This document shows positions 1 to 13,592 of a stretch of 64,000 nt of DNA, in pieces (within the stretch, counting starts at the first letter, position 1; the number at the start of each line of letters is the position of its first letter). The notes beneath the pieces are model-generated. The model did not search any database. It was not told where the DNA came from and worked only from the letters and a program-made list of their open reading frames with translations. The stretch is taken from the NCBI GenBank assembly GCA_027257055.1, contig JAPVLO010000181.1, positions 992,001 through 1,056,000 on the forward strand. The letters run 5' to 3'. The DNA is from Cephalopachus bancanus (taxonomy: Eukaryota > Chordata > Mammalia > Primates > Tarsiidae). Position numbers and translations under genes: made by a program.

Positions 1-285
1 GTTATAGTTTGCATGGTGTGTCTTTTTTCATCCTTGTATTTTCAGGCTATTTTGGTCTCTGAATCCATGATATTCCTCTGAGGGGCAGCATAAGCTTTTG
101 CTTTTTGATCTGTCTTTATAATCAGTACCTCCTGATTAGATTGTTTAGTCTCCTGATGTTTAATATAACTATTAATATGGTTGGATCTATGATTGTTGTC
201 CTGCTGTTTGTTTTATGTATGACAGGATTTTTTATCTGTATCTTCTTAACTGCCTTTGTTTGCAATAAATACTTTTAGTGTGCCT
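1..285 (-). mobile_element. Ancient L1M fragment, antisense (first part)
   Basis: AT-rich sequence whose wording matches the antisense strand of old mammalian-wide L1M elements, for example the stretches around 20-60 and 150-260. It appears to continue after the MLT1 LTR at about 2,445, so I read it as one element interrupted by later insertions. The frame is thoroughly degraded. The call rests on memory of the family, without alignment. Confidence 0.55.
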
Positions 286-507
286 TTTTTATGGATTGAA
301 TTGTGTCCCCACAAAATGTATATAAAGATGTCCTAACCCCTAATGTAACTATATTTTGAGATAGGGCCTTTAAGAGGTAAAGTTATCCTAGAATGGAAGG
401 GCTTAATTAAAAAAATAGAGAGAGAGAGAGAGAGGTAAAGTTAATTGAGATCTTAAGGGTGGGGTCCTTATCCATTAGGATTATTGTCCTTATAAGAAGA
501 GACACCA
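286..507 (+). mobile_element. MLT1-type LTR (ERVL-MaLR), 5' half
   Basis: The segment beginning 'ttatggattgaattgtgtcc' and running through 'ccttataagaagagacacc' is the 5' half of an MLT1-like solitary LTR. Its 3' half resumes at 2,218 after a 1.7-kb L1 insertion. No internal retroviral coding region is present, so this is a solo LTR relic. Confidence 0.75.
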
Positions 508-603
508 TTTTCTGTGGGGGAGGGGACAGTCTTTTGGGAAAACTGGATATTTGCATGCAAAATAAAGAGGTTGGACTCTTACCTAAAACCATATACAAAG
601 ATT

Positions 604-890
604 TTTTTTTTTTTTTGAGTTGGAGTCTCAATCTGTCACCCTGACTAGAGTGCAGTGGCCACTCCCAGCCACCGCAGCCTCGACCTGCTGGGCTCCGGCA
701 GTCCTTCCGCCTCAGCCTTCCAAGTAGCCGGAATTACAGGCATGCACTACCACGCCCGGCTGCTTTTTTGATTTATTGTAGAGATGAGGTCTCGCTGCCC
801 AGTTGGGTCTCGAACCCGCGGGCTCAGGGAATCCACTCATGTCAGCCTCCCAAAGGCGCGGGATTACAGGCTGAGCCACTGAGCCTGGCT
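604..890 (-). mobile_element. Dimeric Alu, young variant set, antisense
   Basis: Full-length antisense Alu starting with a T-run (the poly-A tail). It is flanked by a perfect 14-bp duplication, 'catatacaaagatt', at 590-603 and 891-904. It shares the diagnostic variants of the copies at 2,675 and 16,521: 'gcgcctttggg' in the left arm in place of 'gcactttggg', a stretch reading 'cgcgggttcgagacc', and a right arm with 'cgccggagcccagcaggtcg'. Confidence 0.95.
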
Positions 891-1324
891 CATATACAAA
901 GATTAATTCAAAATGGATCAAAGATCTAAAAACCATAAAATTCTTAGAAGAAAACATAGGGCAAAATCTTTACAACATTGAGTTTGGTGGTGATTTCTTG
1001 GGTATGACACCAAAGCATAGACTACAAAAGAAAAAATAAAGAAATTAAACCTCATGAAAATTTTAAACTCTTGTGCATCAAAAGATACTATCAGTAGAAT
1101 AAAAAGGCAATCCATAGAATGGGAGGAAAAAAAAAGTTCAAATTGTGTATCTAATAAGGAATTGAGATCCAGAATAAAGAACTCCTAAAACTCAACAACA
1201 AAAAAACCAATTCAAGAATGAACAAATGACTTGAATGGGCAAAGAAGATACACAAATGGTCAGTAAGCATATAAAAAGATGTTCAACATCACTAATCATT
1301 AGAGAAATGCAGATCAAAACTGCA

Positions 1325-1462
1325 GCAAGAGTTGTGCATAGTGGCTTGTGCCGGTAGTCTCAGCTACCTGGGAGGCTGAGGCAGGAAAATTGCTTAAACA
1401 CAGGAGTTCAAATCCAGCCAGGGCAGTATCACAAGACCCCATATCTAAAAAGAAAAAAAAAA
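1325..1462 (+). mobile_element. Monomeric Alu-related SINE
   Basis: About 138 bp of Alu-like monomer with 'gtctcagctacctgggaggctgaggcagg' type text and an A-rich end. The target duplication 'caaaactgca' is at 1,315-1,324 and 1,463-1,472. It interrupts the sense L1 ORF2 relic. Confidence 0.85.
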
Positions 1463-2217
1463 CAAAACTGCAAGATACCATCTCACACGTTAGGATAACT
1501 ACTATAAAAATTTTTTAAAACAAGTGTTGGTGAGGATGGAGAAAAATTGGAACCCTTGAGCTCTGTTGGTGGGAATGGAAAATGGTACAACCACTGTGGA
1601 AAACAGTATGGCAGTTCCTCAGAAAGTTAAAAATAGAATTATGATCTCACAATTTCACTTCTTTATAAATACCTAAAAGAATTGAAAGCAGGATCTCAAA
1701 GAGATTCTTGTATACCTAAGATTATAGAAGTATTATTCACAATAACTAAAACATGGAAGCAACCTATGTCCATCAACAGATGAATAGATAAGCAGAATGT
1801 GCTTTATACACACAATGGAGTATTATTCAGCCTAAATAGGAAGACTGTTCTAACTAACGCATGCTACAACATGGATAAACCTTGAGGATATTATGCTGAG
1901 AGAAATAAGCCAGTCACAAAAAGAGAAATACTGTGTGATTCCACTTATATGAGGTATTTAGAGTATGAAGTAGTCAAAAATCATAGAGACAGAAAGTAGA
2001 ATGGTAGTTGCCAGGGGCTGGAGTGAGGGAGCAATGGGGAGTTAGTATTTAATGGGTTCAGAGTTTCAGTCTTACAAGATGAAGAATTATAGAGATGAAT
2101 GTTGGTGACTGTTGCATAGCATTATGAGAGTATTTAATACCACTGAACTGTACACTTAAGATGCTTAAGGTGGTAAGTTTTATATATTTTACCTATAATA
2201 AAAATTTTTTTAAAAAG

Positions 2218-2443
2218 ATACCAGAGAGCTTGCTTGCTCATTTTGTACACATGCACAAAACAGAGATCATGTGAAGACACAGTGAGAAGCTGCCCAACTG
2301 TAATCCAGGAACGGGGCAGGACCCACACCTGCCAGCATCTTGATCTTAGACTTTCTGTTCTCTAGAACTGTGACAGATAAATGTGTTGCTTAAGCTACCT
2401 AGACCGTGGTATTTTATTATAGAAGTCGAAGCAGACTTATACA
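2218..2443 (+). mobile_element. MLT1-type LTR, 3' half
   Basis: Continuation of the LTR broken at 507. It contains the typical 'catgtgaagacacagtgag' and 'cttgatcttagactt' blocks and ends near 'gacttatacaca'. Together with 286-507 it rebuilds one solo LTR of ordinary length, about 450 bp. Confidence 0.75.
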
Positions 2444-2444
2444 C

Positions 2445-4570
2445 ATTCTAATCTCTCTGTTGATTCTTTAGCTATATGTTTGATTATTTTCTTAGTTATT
2501 GCTTTTGAGAGTACAGTAGCATCTTGAATTTATCACAATATGCTTGAGGTTAATACTGACTTAATTCCAGTGAAACATAACAACATTGCTCCAGTATAGC
2601 TCCATTTTCTCCCATCTCCTTTGCAATTTTTATTTATGTACATATATATAATTGATACATTAGAAACCCAACAAGCCGGGCTCAGTGGCTCAGCCTGTAA
2701 TCCCGCGCCTTTGGGAGGCTGAGGTGAGTGGATTGCCTGAGCCCGCGGGTTCGAGACCCGCCTGGGCAGCGAGACCTCATCTCTACAATAAATAAAAAAA
2801 AATCAGCTGGGCATGGTAGCGCGTGCCTGTAATTCCGGCTACTCGGAAGGCTGAGGTGGAAGGATCGCCGGAGCCCAGCAGGTCGAGGCTGCGGTGGCCG
2901 GGAGCGGCCACTGCACTCCAGTCTGGGTGACAGAGTGAGACTCCAACTCAAAAAAAAAAAAAGAAACCCAACAATACAGTATTGTAATTATGTAATTAAA
3001 ACAAACATATTTCTTAAAACTCCTGAAAGAAAAAAAATTGCACACGCTTTATATTTACAACATATTTATCACTTCCAATTGTCTTCATTTCCTTCCTGTG
3101 GATTCATGTTACTATCTGGTGTTATTTCCTTTCAAATTGAAGTGTTTTTTTAAAAAATATTTTTTAAGGAAAATTGGCTAGCAATGAATTTTCACATTTT
3201 TTGTTCATCTTTGAATGTCTTTAGTTTGTCTTTGTTTTGAAGGATAATTTCACTGAGTATAGAATTTCTTGGTTGACTGTTTCAACACTTTGCATTTGTC
3301 TTTCCTCTGCCTTTTGGCCTTCATTATTTGCAATAAGAAATCAGACACTAATTATATTGTTCTCCTATATGTGATGAGTTGCTTTTCTCTTGCAACTTTA
3401 AATATTTTTCTTTTTGTCTTTCATTTTCTATAACTTTGCAGTAATTTTTGAAATTATGAAGTATGGGTTTTCCAACTTTATTCTTTTTAAAGATTGTTTT
3501 AGCTATTCTGAGTTCCTTGTATTTCCATATGAATTTCAGGCTTACCTTATCCATTTCTGCTAAAAAGGGGGTTGGAATTTTGATGGGATTTCATTGACTA
3601 TTTACATCAATTTGGGGAGTATTATCATTTTAACAATATTAAGTGTTCTAATACACGAACATTGGATCTCTTTCCCTTTATTTAGGTCTTTAATCTCTTT
3701 CAACACTGTTTTGTAGTTTTCAGTAAAGAAGACTTTCGCTTCTTTGGTAAAATTTATTATCAAGTATTTTATTATTTTTGATGCTATTATAAATGGAGTT
3801 TTTCTCTAAATTTTATTTTCAAATTTTCATTACTGGTGCATAGATATACAACTAATTTTTGTAGATGGATCTCATATCCTGAAATCTTGCTGAACTCATT
3901 AATTAGCTCTGGACATTCTTTTTAGATTCTCTAGGGGTTTTTATAAATAAGATCATATCATTTGCAAGTAGAGACTGTTTTACTTTTTCCTTTCCAACCT
4001 ATGTATTTTTCTTGCCTAACTGCCATGGCTAAAACCTTCAGTACAATATTGAATACTAGGAACAAGAACAGACGTCCTTGTCTTTGTTCCTGATCTGAGG
4101 AGGAAACGGTCAGTCTTTTACCATGAAGTAGGATGTTCACTGTGAGGTTCTTGGAGATGTCCATTATGAAGGTTGAGGAAGTTCCCTTCTGGTTCTTTTT
4201 TTATCATGAAGAAATGTTAGCTTTTTCAAGTGCTTTTTCTTTATCTATTGAGATGATCGTTTGGCTTTGTTCTTTGTTTTGTATATAGAAGTAACCTTAC
4301 ATTCCTAAGATAAATCCCAGTGGGTCATGATGTACAATTCTGTTTATATGCTGCTGGATTTGGTTTGCTAGTATTTTGTTGAGGGTTTTTGTATCTATAT
4401 TCATAAGGGATGTTGGTCTGTAACTTTTTTTCCTTCTAATGTCTCTGTCTGGTTTTAGTATCAGGACTTCATGCTGGCCTCATAGAATAAGTTAGGAAAT
4501 GTTCCCCACTTGGTCTTTTAAGCATTTCTATTTTTCTGTTGAAAATCCCTATGTGTTGAGTCATTGTCAT
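2445..4570 (-). mobile_element. Ancient L1M, antisense (second part)
   Basis: Continuation of the antisense L1M seen at 1-285. Antisense ORF2 text is clearest at about 3,460-4,440 (for example 'gtattttgttgagggttttt' near 4,373). The region before that resembles the antisense 5' half of L1M elements. The frame is destroyed throughout. An Alu is inserted at 2,675-2,961. The right boundary is uncertain; similar AT-rich text runs on to about 5,000. Confidence 0.65.
2675..2961 (+). mobile_element. Dimeric Alu, young variant set
   Basis: Full-length 287-bp Alu with a perfect 13-bp target duplication, 'agaaacccaacaa', at 2,662-2,674 and 2,962-2,974, and a clean A tail. It shares its variant set with the copies at 604-890 and 16,521-16,810, which points to recent activity of one subfamily. 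Confidence 0.97.
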
Positions 4571-7500
4571 CATATTTTTCTTTAATTCTTTGAACTTATT
4601 TATAATAGTTGCTTTGAAGTCTTTATGAAATGTAATATATGGGCCCACTCAGAGTTAGTTTCTGTTGACTGCCTTTTTACTTGAATGGGGTTACATTTTT
4701 CTATTTCTTTGCTTACCTCATAATTTTTGGTGAAATCCAGATAATCTAGATAGTATATTATAAGTCTGGGTTCTTGTATTTTTATCTGAGGTTTGTTTGT
4801 CTGATTGATCTTCGTTTGTTTTGCTGTTTTACCTGGGCCTAAACTGCAGAATCTGTGTCCACTGCATTGTGCAGCCTCTGATGTGTCTGCTCAAGTTTTT
4901 TACTTGTATTTTTTAGCCTGGCTTCCTAGGGGTTTCCACTTATCTTTATAGCTTAGTAGTCTGCCAGTGATTTGTCTATGGCTGTACTTCAACACCTTGC
5001 ATCCCTAAAGCTCCCCCCTACCACCAGCTGATTATCTGTATGTGTTGGGAGCCAACCTCCAGCCAGTATCAAGTCCCTCATGACATTGCATCTTTAGGCA
5101 CTCCGGGTCTCCCTTGCACATGAGTGTGCTGTTTCTGTCAGCCAAGGTTACAGCAGCCTTTCTCTGACTCTCTTGTTTTCAGGGTTTCCCATTATTTTTT
5201 TCTGGCTGGTCCCTGCTCTCCTCAGCCAGGGCTGTCTGTGGGCCTCTCCGTGCCCTGCAAATTGAACACTCATAGCCAATGAAAGTATCTTCCTCCTACC
5301 TTGAGCCCACTTCCTCTGGAAGCAAAGCTTCCAGCCACCTAGCCCGGTACAGCTGTGCTCTCACCCAGCAGGGTTGGGGGTAGATGGGGCAGCCCAGGCA
5401 GGAAGTAAGAGGCCCTACTCATCCTACTATCTAGATAAGCTCCAGTGGGTTTTCAAGAGGAAATGTTTTCCAACTTGTCTGCCTTTAGTTGATTTCCAGA
5501 ACCCTAAAATGGTTGGTTTTATCCTTTTATCTAGTTTCATACTTGGTTTATAGAGATAATTCACTGACTTCTAGACCATGGTAGCCAGCAGTCCCTCCTC
5601 AACAAGTACTCACTGAGTTGGTGACCTGCAGGTGTGTGATATCTCCTGCCAGGGTGGCATACAGGCCACTGGATGGTATTTTGTCAGCTTTCTGTGTGTG
5701 TTAAGTGGTTCATACTGTGATTCATTTGGCAGTGTGGTTGGGTTACCGCACCTCTCGGCTGTAACAGGAGTGACTGTTATTGCAGCATGTTGCTCCATCC
5801 AGAACACACCAGAGCCTGTCTATTAGCGTCATAAGGAGATGAGTTGTTCCATATTGCAAATTAGAAATTTGGAATCTTTGCATGTCACAATGTTTTTAAT
5901 GACAACTTTCAAATGGAAATCTTTCTCAAATGCCCTAAATAACTTTACCTTCCTGAATGGAAATGATTGTACCTCACTTGAAGGTGTCTTGGTGATGGAG
6001 GCTCACTGATCACCTGCTTTTTATTGGGCTGAAATATAGTGGGTCCCTCAGCACCCTGAGGGATTTCACACGTAAGTGCCCCCGTGCAGCTGGGCCCTGA
6101 GTTCTTAGGTAGCTCCCAAGGACTTTCATCTCCTCAAGCGTGCCTTTTTAGAGGCATCTTTTCTCCAGGCTGATGTCTGTGGTGTGACTTGATAGTTAGA
6201 ACACGTGAGCCTGCTGTGGTGGGATGCATGGTGGCTGGAGTGGCATGGTCTTTAGGGTTCAAGAGCTCATGGGTCTCATGTGTTTGAGCATGTAATGGGA
6301 GACACCTGCCATCGTTGCTGCTTGAGGTTCTGTGCATTAAAATGTACCTGGACTTGTTTTAATCAGGTGTGGTGAGGCCAGCCGCTAAGGAGGCAGTACC
6401 ATGAAGGAAGGTCCTCTAGAAACGGGGCATGTGAAGCATACAGGGCCACAGGGAGTAGGGGAGGCCTGGCAGAGCCTGCTGTGGTTTTCACAGGGAGGAA
6501 CGGGCAGGCCAGACAGGCTGGGCTTAGGTTGGTTGGTCTGCTTCATGTAGCAGATGACAGGGACAGGAACTGCCCTGGTTATCTGATGTCCTGGGGTGAT
6601 CAGGGCAGAAGAATGTTGGCTCCTGGAGCAGAATACCCAGGTATAGGAAGTGGTTCAGAGCGTGGCTCTGGACTGGTTGGATCCATATCATCCGTGTGCT
6701 GTTCCTAGGAGTTAGCCAGCCCTGAAGGGGTGATCTCTCCAGGTCAGCAAGACCCAAGAAAATCAACCAACCTGATATACAGAAAATAAAAAACCAGGGG
6801 AAGCCTGCTAAGGCAGTCATGCCTTCTTGTTCTTGGGATCTTCTGAAGGTCACCTAGAGACTCAAGAGTGCAATGATGCCAAGCACAGTGTCCTCCCACA
6901 GTCCACATGGCCCAGGGTAGAGTCAAGGCCCCTACCAGGGGTGCAGAGCCTACTTTGTGCTTGGGGCCTCCCACAGGCCAGTGTCTGCCCCTATCCCAAT
7001 CCAACATTCCATGATACACAGGCACTTGCCAGTCCTCAGGGCCACAGTGCTCAGGGAAGCTCAGCATGTGGGCTTTCCCATCAGGTAGGTTTCCCAGTTG
7101 GGGACAATCAAACCATTAGCAGCGTTGCCTCAGAACGGAGTTGTCAGATCTTCCTTTTACTCTCACCAGGGAAGTGGGAAGAGTTAAAAACAGGTCAGAT
7201 TCCATGCAGGGAGAACTGAAGGAACTTCTGAAGGGCTTGTGCCCCTCCAATGGTTCTCAGAGGAACAAGAGCCAGAGGGTGGAGGAAGAGGTCAATTATC
7301 TAGATACCTGCAAAGCACCTCTGTGTGCTGGGCATACACTGTGTGACGGTGGCTGCCTGCATGACCAGGTAGACCCCTCTCTTGCAGAACCCATGGGCCG
7401 GTGGAGATGAAAGCCATGGCCCAAGAGCACCTGTGTAAGCTGACACTCAGCCAGGACTGATTGGTTCCAGTTTCCAGGTATTGATATCAAACTGCTGATT

Positions 7501-8100
7501 TAGTCAGATTCTCTAAGTTGCAAAAGTGTATAAAGGAGAAACTCGGGGGTCAAGGGACAGTGTGAACTCTCAGAGTTGTGTAGCCACTGAAGAACGCGAT
7601 CTGCACAGTGACCTGGTTCAGCCGCCGCTGATCTCAGGACAAGACAAATAACAGCTACAGAGAAGTACCACCAACTTGCGTGGGTTCTTCCTCCAGCTCA
7701 TGGCATATGTCGACATGGACAGCATTGCTTTGTTCCCATCCCTGCAGGCAGCATCTCCCACCGGGGCCCTCAGCATCTCAACCCGATGTCCAGTCAGACC
7801 AGCACCGCAAAAGCTCTCAGGTAGTATCCTGCATGTGACTTCCTAACTGTGTTCAAATGGTGAGATACGGACAATGTAAGACTTCCTCGAAATTTAACTC
7901 ACTAGAAATAACTACTGCTAAAATTGTAGTATGTTGCTTTTTAATCCTATTTTTATGTATTTCGAGTGAGGTTCTGTTGGGTATACTATTTTATACTTTG
8001 ATTTTTTTGAAGGTAAGATATAACTTGGGCATTTGCCCCATTGCTAAAAACTCCAAAAGAACCATGTGATGGCTGCATGATATTTTATTACAAGAATAGA
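4571..8100. other. Intergenic, no gene recognised
   Basis: AT-rich to about 5,000, possibly old L1-related, then moderate-GC single-copy sequence. Open frames are short and lack any recognised domain, splice-bounded exon pattern or codon bias. I see no RNA gene. Confidence 0.6.
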
Positions 8101-8304
8101 CTAGGGGTTGGCAGGTATTTTCTGTAAAAGGCAGGTCATAAGTATTCTTGGCTTTTGGGGCAACACACAGCTCTACCCCTGTGCTGGGAAGCCAGCAGGC
8201 AGTGTGTAGACGAGTGGGTATGGCATGTTCCAATAAAACTTTACTTACAAAGACAGCTGGCAGGCTGGACTGGCCCACGGATTGCAGCCTTCCAGCCCCT
8301 GCAG
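8101..8304 (+). mobile_element. Eroded non-autonomous DNA transposon
   Basis: The left end 'taggggttggcaggta' near 8,102 is an imperfect inverted match to 'agccttccagcccctg' near 8,287-8,303. The interior has the '(aa)taaaactttacttaca' motif and the 'ggctggactggcccacgg' text typical of a common mammalian hAT-like repeat that ends in CAGGGGTCGGCAAAC-type termini. The family is assigned from memory of the terminal sequence; the exact subfamily is uncertain. Confidence 0.55.
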
Positions 8305-10261
8305 GGACAGTCATTCACTGCTCTTTTCAAACCTTGGCTTAGCCTCCCACTTCCTCTGCTGCATATTTAGGCACACACTGATATCTTTGCACACAGAGGT
8401 CAAAACCCTCCCTGTCAGCCCCCCAGAGCTCTGGAGTGGTTTCTGGCACCTGTGGTCAAGTCTACCCCTGGCTGCCCACCGATCCTCACCACTCTCCAGC
8501 TCACCTCTCACTCCCCTGTCAGTCCTGAGGAGCTGGCCTCCGTGGTGTTCACTGACCCCGCAGCATCTGTTCATTTCATCCACTCACTGCCTTCAGGTTC
8601 CCCTGGGGGCTCTCTGCACTCCGCATACTACAGACAGATGAATGGGCAGACAGTACATGCAGGGTGGATCTTAGCAAGAGTGGGCAAGTGGACCCTGGTC
8701 AAAGTCAGCCTTGGGGACTGTGAGGCCAGGTCCAGTAGCAGAAGGAAATAGGAGGTCAGCAGGGACCCTGGGCTCCTCTGTAGTGTGTGCTCAGCTTCTG
8801 GTTCATATTGACTGGGAAAGGCATTGATTGTAACTCAACTACTGTCAGCACTGCACGGAGGAGGGGTCTGGTGGGAAGGCCGCTGATGGCCATAACGGCA
8901 GCCATCCTCAAGGGACCTGCTCACAGTACCTCAGCCCAAAGGAGGTTCCCCAAAAGGCTGACTGGCAAGTGTTGCACTTGCTGCTCACGTGACCGTCAAC
9001 TTTGGATGTGGCACAGGTCATGCTCGGAGGTGGCCTTAAAACTACCCAGTGGTCAGTGCTGGAATGATCATGTCACCAAAGGCATTTGAAGCATTCATGA
9101 CTTTGTGTTTGTTGAATTTATTAGGATTCCACCTTTGCAAATCTCCTACAAGGGACCATCACAAACTCCAGCATCCCAGGTACCAGGCAGAGCAGGAAGA
9201 GGTGCCTCTTCCAGCCTCGGAAGCTCCCCAGCTGACTTTCCCCAAGCGCTGCCCCCCAGGCAGCCAATCAGCATCTCTGGCCTGCTGCAGAGGCAGCGTT
9301 TAGGCAAGTGCTTGGCCAACTTGGAAAAGTAAAGTCTTCTCTGGAAGAGTGCATGTGTAAGAGAAAATGTTTCAATAAATATGTATTGCAAAGGGAGATG
9401 GAAAGCTTTAAATGTTCTTGACAATTGTGTTTCTGAGCTTTTCATTAGTAGTTCTGAAATTCAGTGTTGTTCACTTTTCTATTCATTGAGGATTTTCAAG
9501 TTATGACTTAAATGTTTTAATAATACTCTATGCAAGGACTAAGATGGCATCTGAATTTTTAAAAATACGTGTTTAAACTAATGAACTATTTCCCCCCAAC
9601 TTATGTTTCTTATTTGACATTTGCATTCTCATTTTCTTCAACAGTGTAAAATTTTGAAATCATTTTAAAGACAAAGCTAACGTCTTTTTACTATGACCCT
9701 CGATGCTTCCTACAGGACCTACTCATCCCGGGGGATTTATGCATGAAAGATGAGCACATTCCTGCCATCCCTATCTGCTGGTCTTCAGTTCTTCAGCCAG
9801 CCCACCAGCATGTATACCATAGACATCAAATGCCATTGTGCTTCCTTTCTTGATGGAATAATTAAGTAATGCACCGAATAAAGTATTTTTCTGATTACCT
9901 GGGGTAGCATATATATGATACGTTTGAAACTTTGCTTTTAATACCTTAGGACTTCCTTTAAACTCTTTGCACTGGAGACATTTCATGGATCACCTACCAG
10001 CAACTTGACCATACTTTTTTACAAAATAGTGAAAAACGAATCACTTCATTTAAAATAGTATGGTGTTGGAACCAATTATTTTATTGCACTGATATTTGGC
10101 TTATAATAGAATTTTGGACACTGAGGAACTTACTTATGGCAAATCAAAATTTTATATCTTATATTTTTCTAATGTGGTAATGCGTGAAATAGTCACTGAC
10201 ATGCATTGCAGGTTCTTTGATACATGTGGTGCAACAGTACTTTGACATCTTCCACCTGGTG
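8305..10261. other. Intergenic, no gene recognised
   Basis: Single-copy-looking sequence, GC-richer at the left and AT-rich from about 9,340. Open frames up to about 119 codons are present but none resembles a known protein. Confidence 0.55.
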
Positions 10262-10417
10262 TTTTTCTTTTATTTTTAAAAATTTTTTTATTTATTGAAG
10301 AGATGAGGTCTTGCCAAGTTTCCCGGGCTAGTCTCAAACCCGTGGGCTCAGGCAATCCACTCGCCTCAGCCTCCCAAAGTGCTGGGATTACAGGCTGAGA
10401 CACCGAGCCCAGCCCCA
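10262..10417 (-). mobile_element. Alu left-monomer fragment, antisense
   Basis: Antisense text from an A/T-rich linker through 'gagatgaggtcttgccaagt' to 'aggctgagacaccgagcc' corresponds to a single Alu left arm. It lies just upstream of the MDM2 retrocopy insertion point. Confidence 0.85.
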
Positions 10418-10476
10418 CCTAGTATCTTTCTATTTGAGCAGACAATGCAGTCTTGTTTTCTTCCTCCCACATTAAA

Positions 10477-10489
10477 AATATGTAATTTA
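10477..10489 (+). repeat. Target-site duplication, left copy, of the MDM2 retrocopy
   Basis: 'aatatgtaattta' is repeated exactly at 12,179-12,191. The left copy sits directly after 'ATTAAAA' (10,471-10,477), a good match to the L1 endonuclease TT|AAAA target, as expected for L1-mediated retroposition. Confidence 0.9.
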
Positions 10490-12178
<1,689 letters not shown>

Positions 12179-12191
12179 AATATGTAATTTA
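12179..12191 (+). repeat. Target-site duplication, right copy, of the MDM2 retrocopy
   Basis: Exact 13-bp repeat of 10,477-10,489, directly after the eroded A-tail 'ggaaaaaatgat'. It fixes the insertion boundaries. Confidence 0.9.
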
Positions 12192-13356
12192 TTGGCCAGT
12201 CTGTTGTTCGAAGACCCATGTGGAAGGACACACTTGTGATTCCTGAAAACCACTTCTCAACTGATCATTCATAAGTTTGACACACGTGAGACATAGGTTT
12301 TTCATTGTTTTGGGATGAAAAACTTCAGGGAAACATACATTTTTGAAAAGTTTGCACTTGCATAAGTTTCACCAGTAGTCTTCTATGTCCCCTGACAGCC
12401 GAGTGGTTTGCTAGATTTACAATTTCAAGGTTAAGTTTTACTGTTGGAGGCAAAATGAATTCCCACTAGTCAGTTCACTGTTAGAAGGCATTCCAATTGC
12501 AGCTCTTTGGGGAGACAGATAGGGTCTGCTGCACACCTGAGCCATGACATGAGGTATGCACACCAACCACACAGGCAAAACCAGGCAGTTCAGGCCAGCT
12601 CTGCTGCATCTGGTGTTGCCTGTGGTTTACTGCACATTCTGTGAGTGTGATACTCAATGCTGGTGTGTGGCACTGTGCTGCCTCCAGAGATGAATTCGGA
12701 CCCAAGCTCACCTTGCAGGTGGGGCCTCTGTGCGTGAACCCTCTTCCTCTGTGGGGCAGGAGAAGCCTCCCTGCAGGAGACACTCCTGCACTCTGGCTCA
12801 CAGATGGGCTCAGACCCCACATTGCTCCCGTGACAAAGGGACCTCACCAGGCTGGAAAAGAGGCTTATAGGGTTAATTCTAATCCTTTATTTTTCATTTA
12901 CCTAATAATTGTCAACCTTGTTATCTCACTTGAGTAGGTCTTACAGCAGCCAACTAGAATGTGGTGCAAGAAGAATCACCACCCTTTTCTGTAGACTGTG
13001 CTGAGTCTCAGGCAGGCCATATACTGAATGAAGACTTCCCAGTAAGGATATGCACCGCCTGAAGCCCCACTGTCCCTGGGCCCTTGAGATGCGGGGATAC
13101 CTCAGATGCCATGAGGAAGGACCACCTCATGTGTGTCTGTGGGTCCTTCTGGAAAGCACACACAGAGCTATTCCCCTGAGAGTTTACTTTGTCCCTAAAA
13201 TATGTGCTAAAGCCAAATGTTCAGAAATCGCATAGTAATATACATGTTCTAAATTGGTTCCATTCCCAAGAATTTCTGAATGCTATAAAATCCCTAATAA
13301 TGGTATAGATCTTTCCCTATACTTAATATGTGATAATACATGATCATTTCAAACAT
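12192..13356. other. Intergenic, no gene recognised
   Basis: Pre-insertion flanking DNA of moderate GC with only short open frames. No repeat family or exon is recognised. Confidence 0.5.
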
Positions 13357-13592
13357 TGAGATGCAGGCTAAGGAGTTCCAGACTAACTTGGACAACATAA
13401 TAAGAACCCATATCTACAAAAATATTTTAAAATTAGCTGGGCTTGGTGGCATCTGTAGTCCCAGCTACACAGGAGGCTGAGGTGGGAGGATTCCTTGAGC
13501 ACAGGAGTTTGAGGCTGCAGTGAACTATGATAGCACCACTGCACTTCTGCCTGGGCAATAGAGTAAGACCTCATCTCTAAAATAGATAATAG
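13357..13592 (+). mobile_element. Old Alu (AluJ-like), 5'-truncated
   Basis: Begins inside the left arm near 'ggagttccagactaac' and runs through the linker 'attttaaaattagctggg' to 'gcctgggcaatagagtaagac'. Divergence is clearly higher than in the young copies. Confidence 0.85.

Larger units (their letters stand above)
508..2217 (+). mobile_element. 5'-truncated old L1 inserted in the MLT1 LTR
   Basis: Sense-strand degraded L1 ORF2 3' end plus 3' UTR. Recognisable stretches include the late ORF2 text around 1,280-1,320 and 1,780-1,900, and the common L1M 3' tail around 2,030-2,180 ending in an A/T-rich tract. The insertion splits the MLT1 LTR. The flanks carry a short repeat, 'agacacca' near 500-507 and 'agatacca' near 2,216-2,223, consistent with a decayed target duplication. 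Two SINEs are inserted within it (604-890 and 1,325-1,462). No long reading frame survives. Confidence 0.75.

Noticed and set aside
7855..8069. Small membrane-protein-like frame of 70 codons
   Set aside because: Hydrophobic stretch from T-rich DNA; no homolog recognised, and it abuts an eroded transposon.
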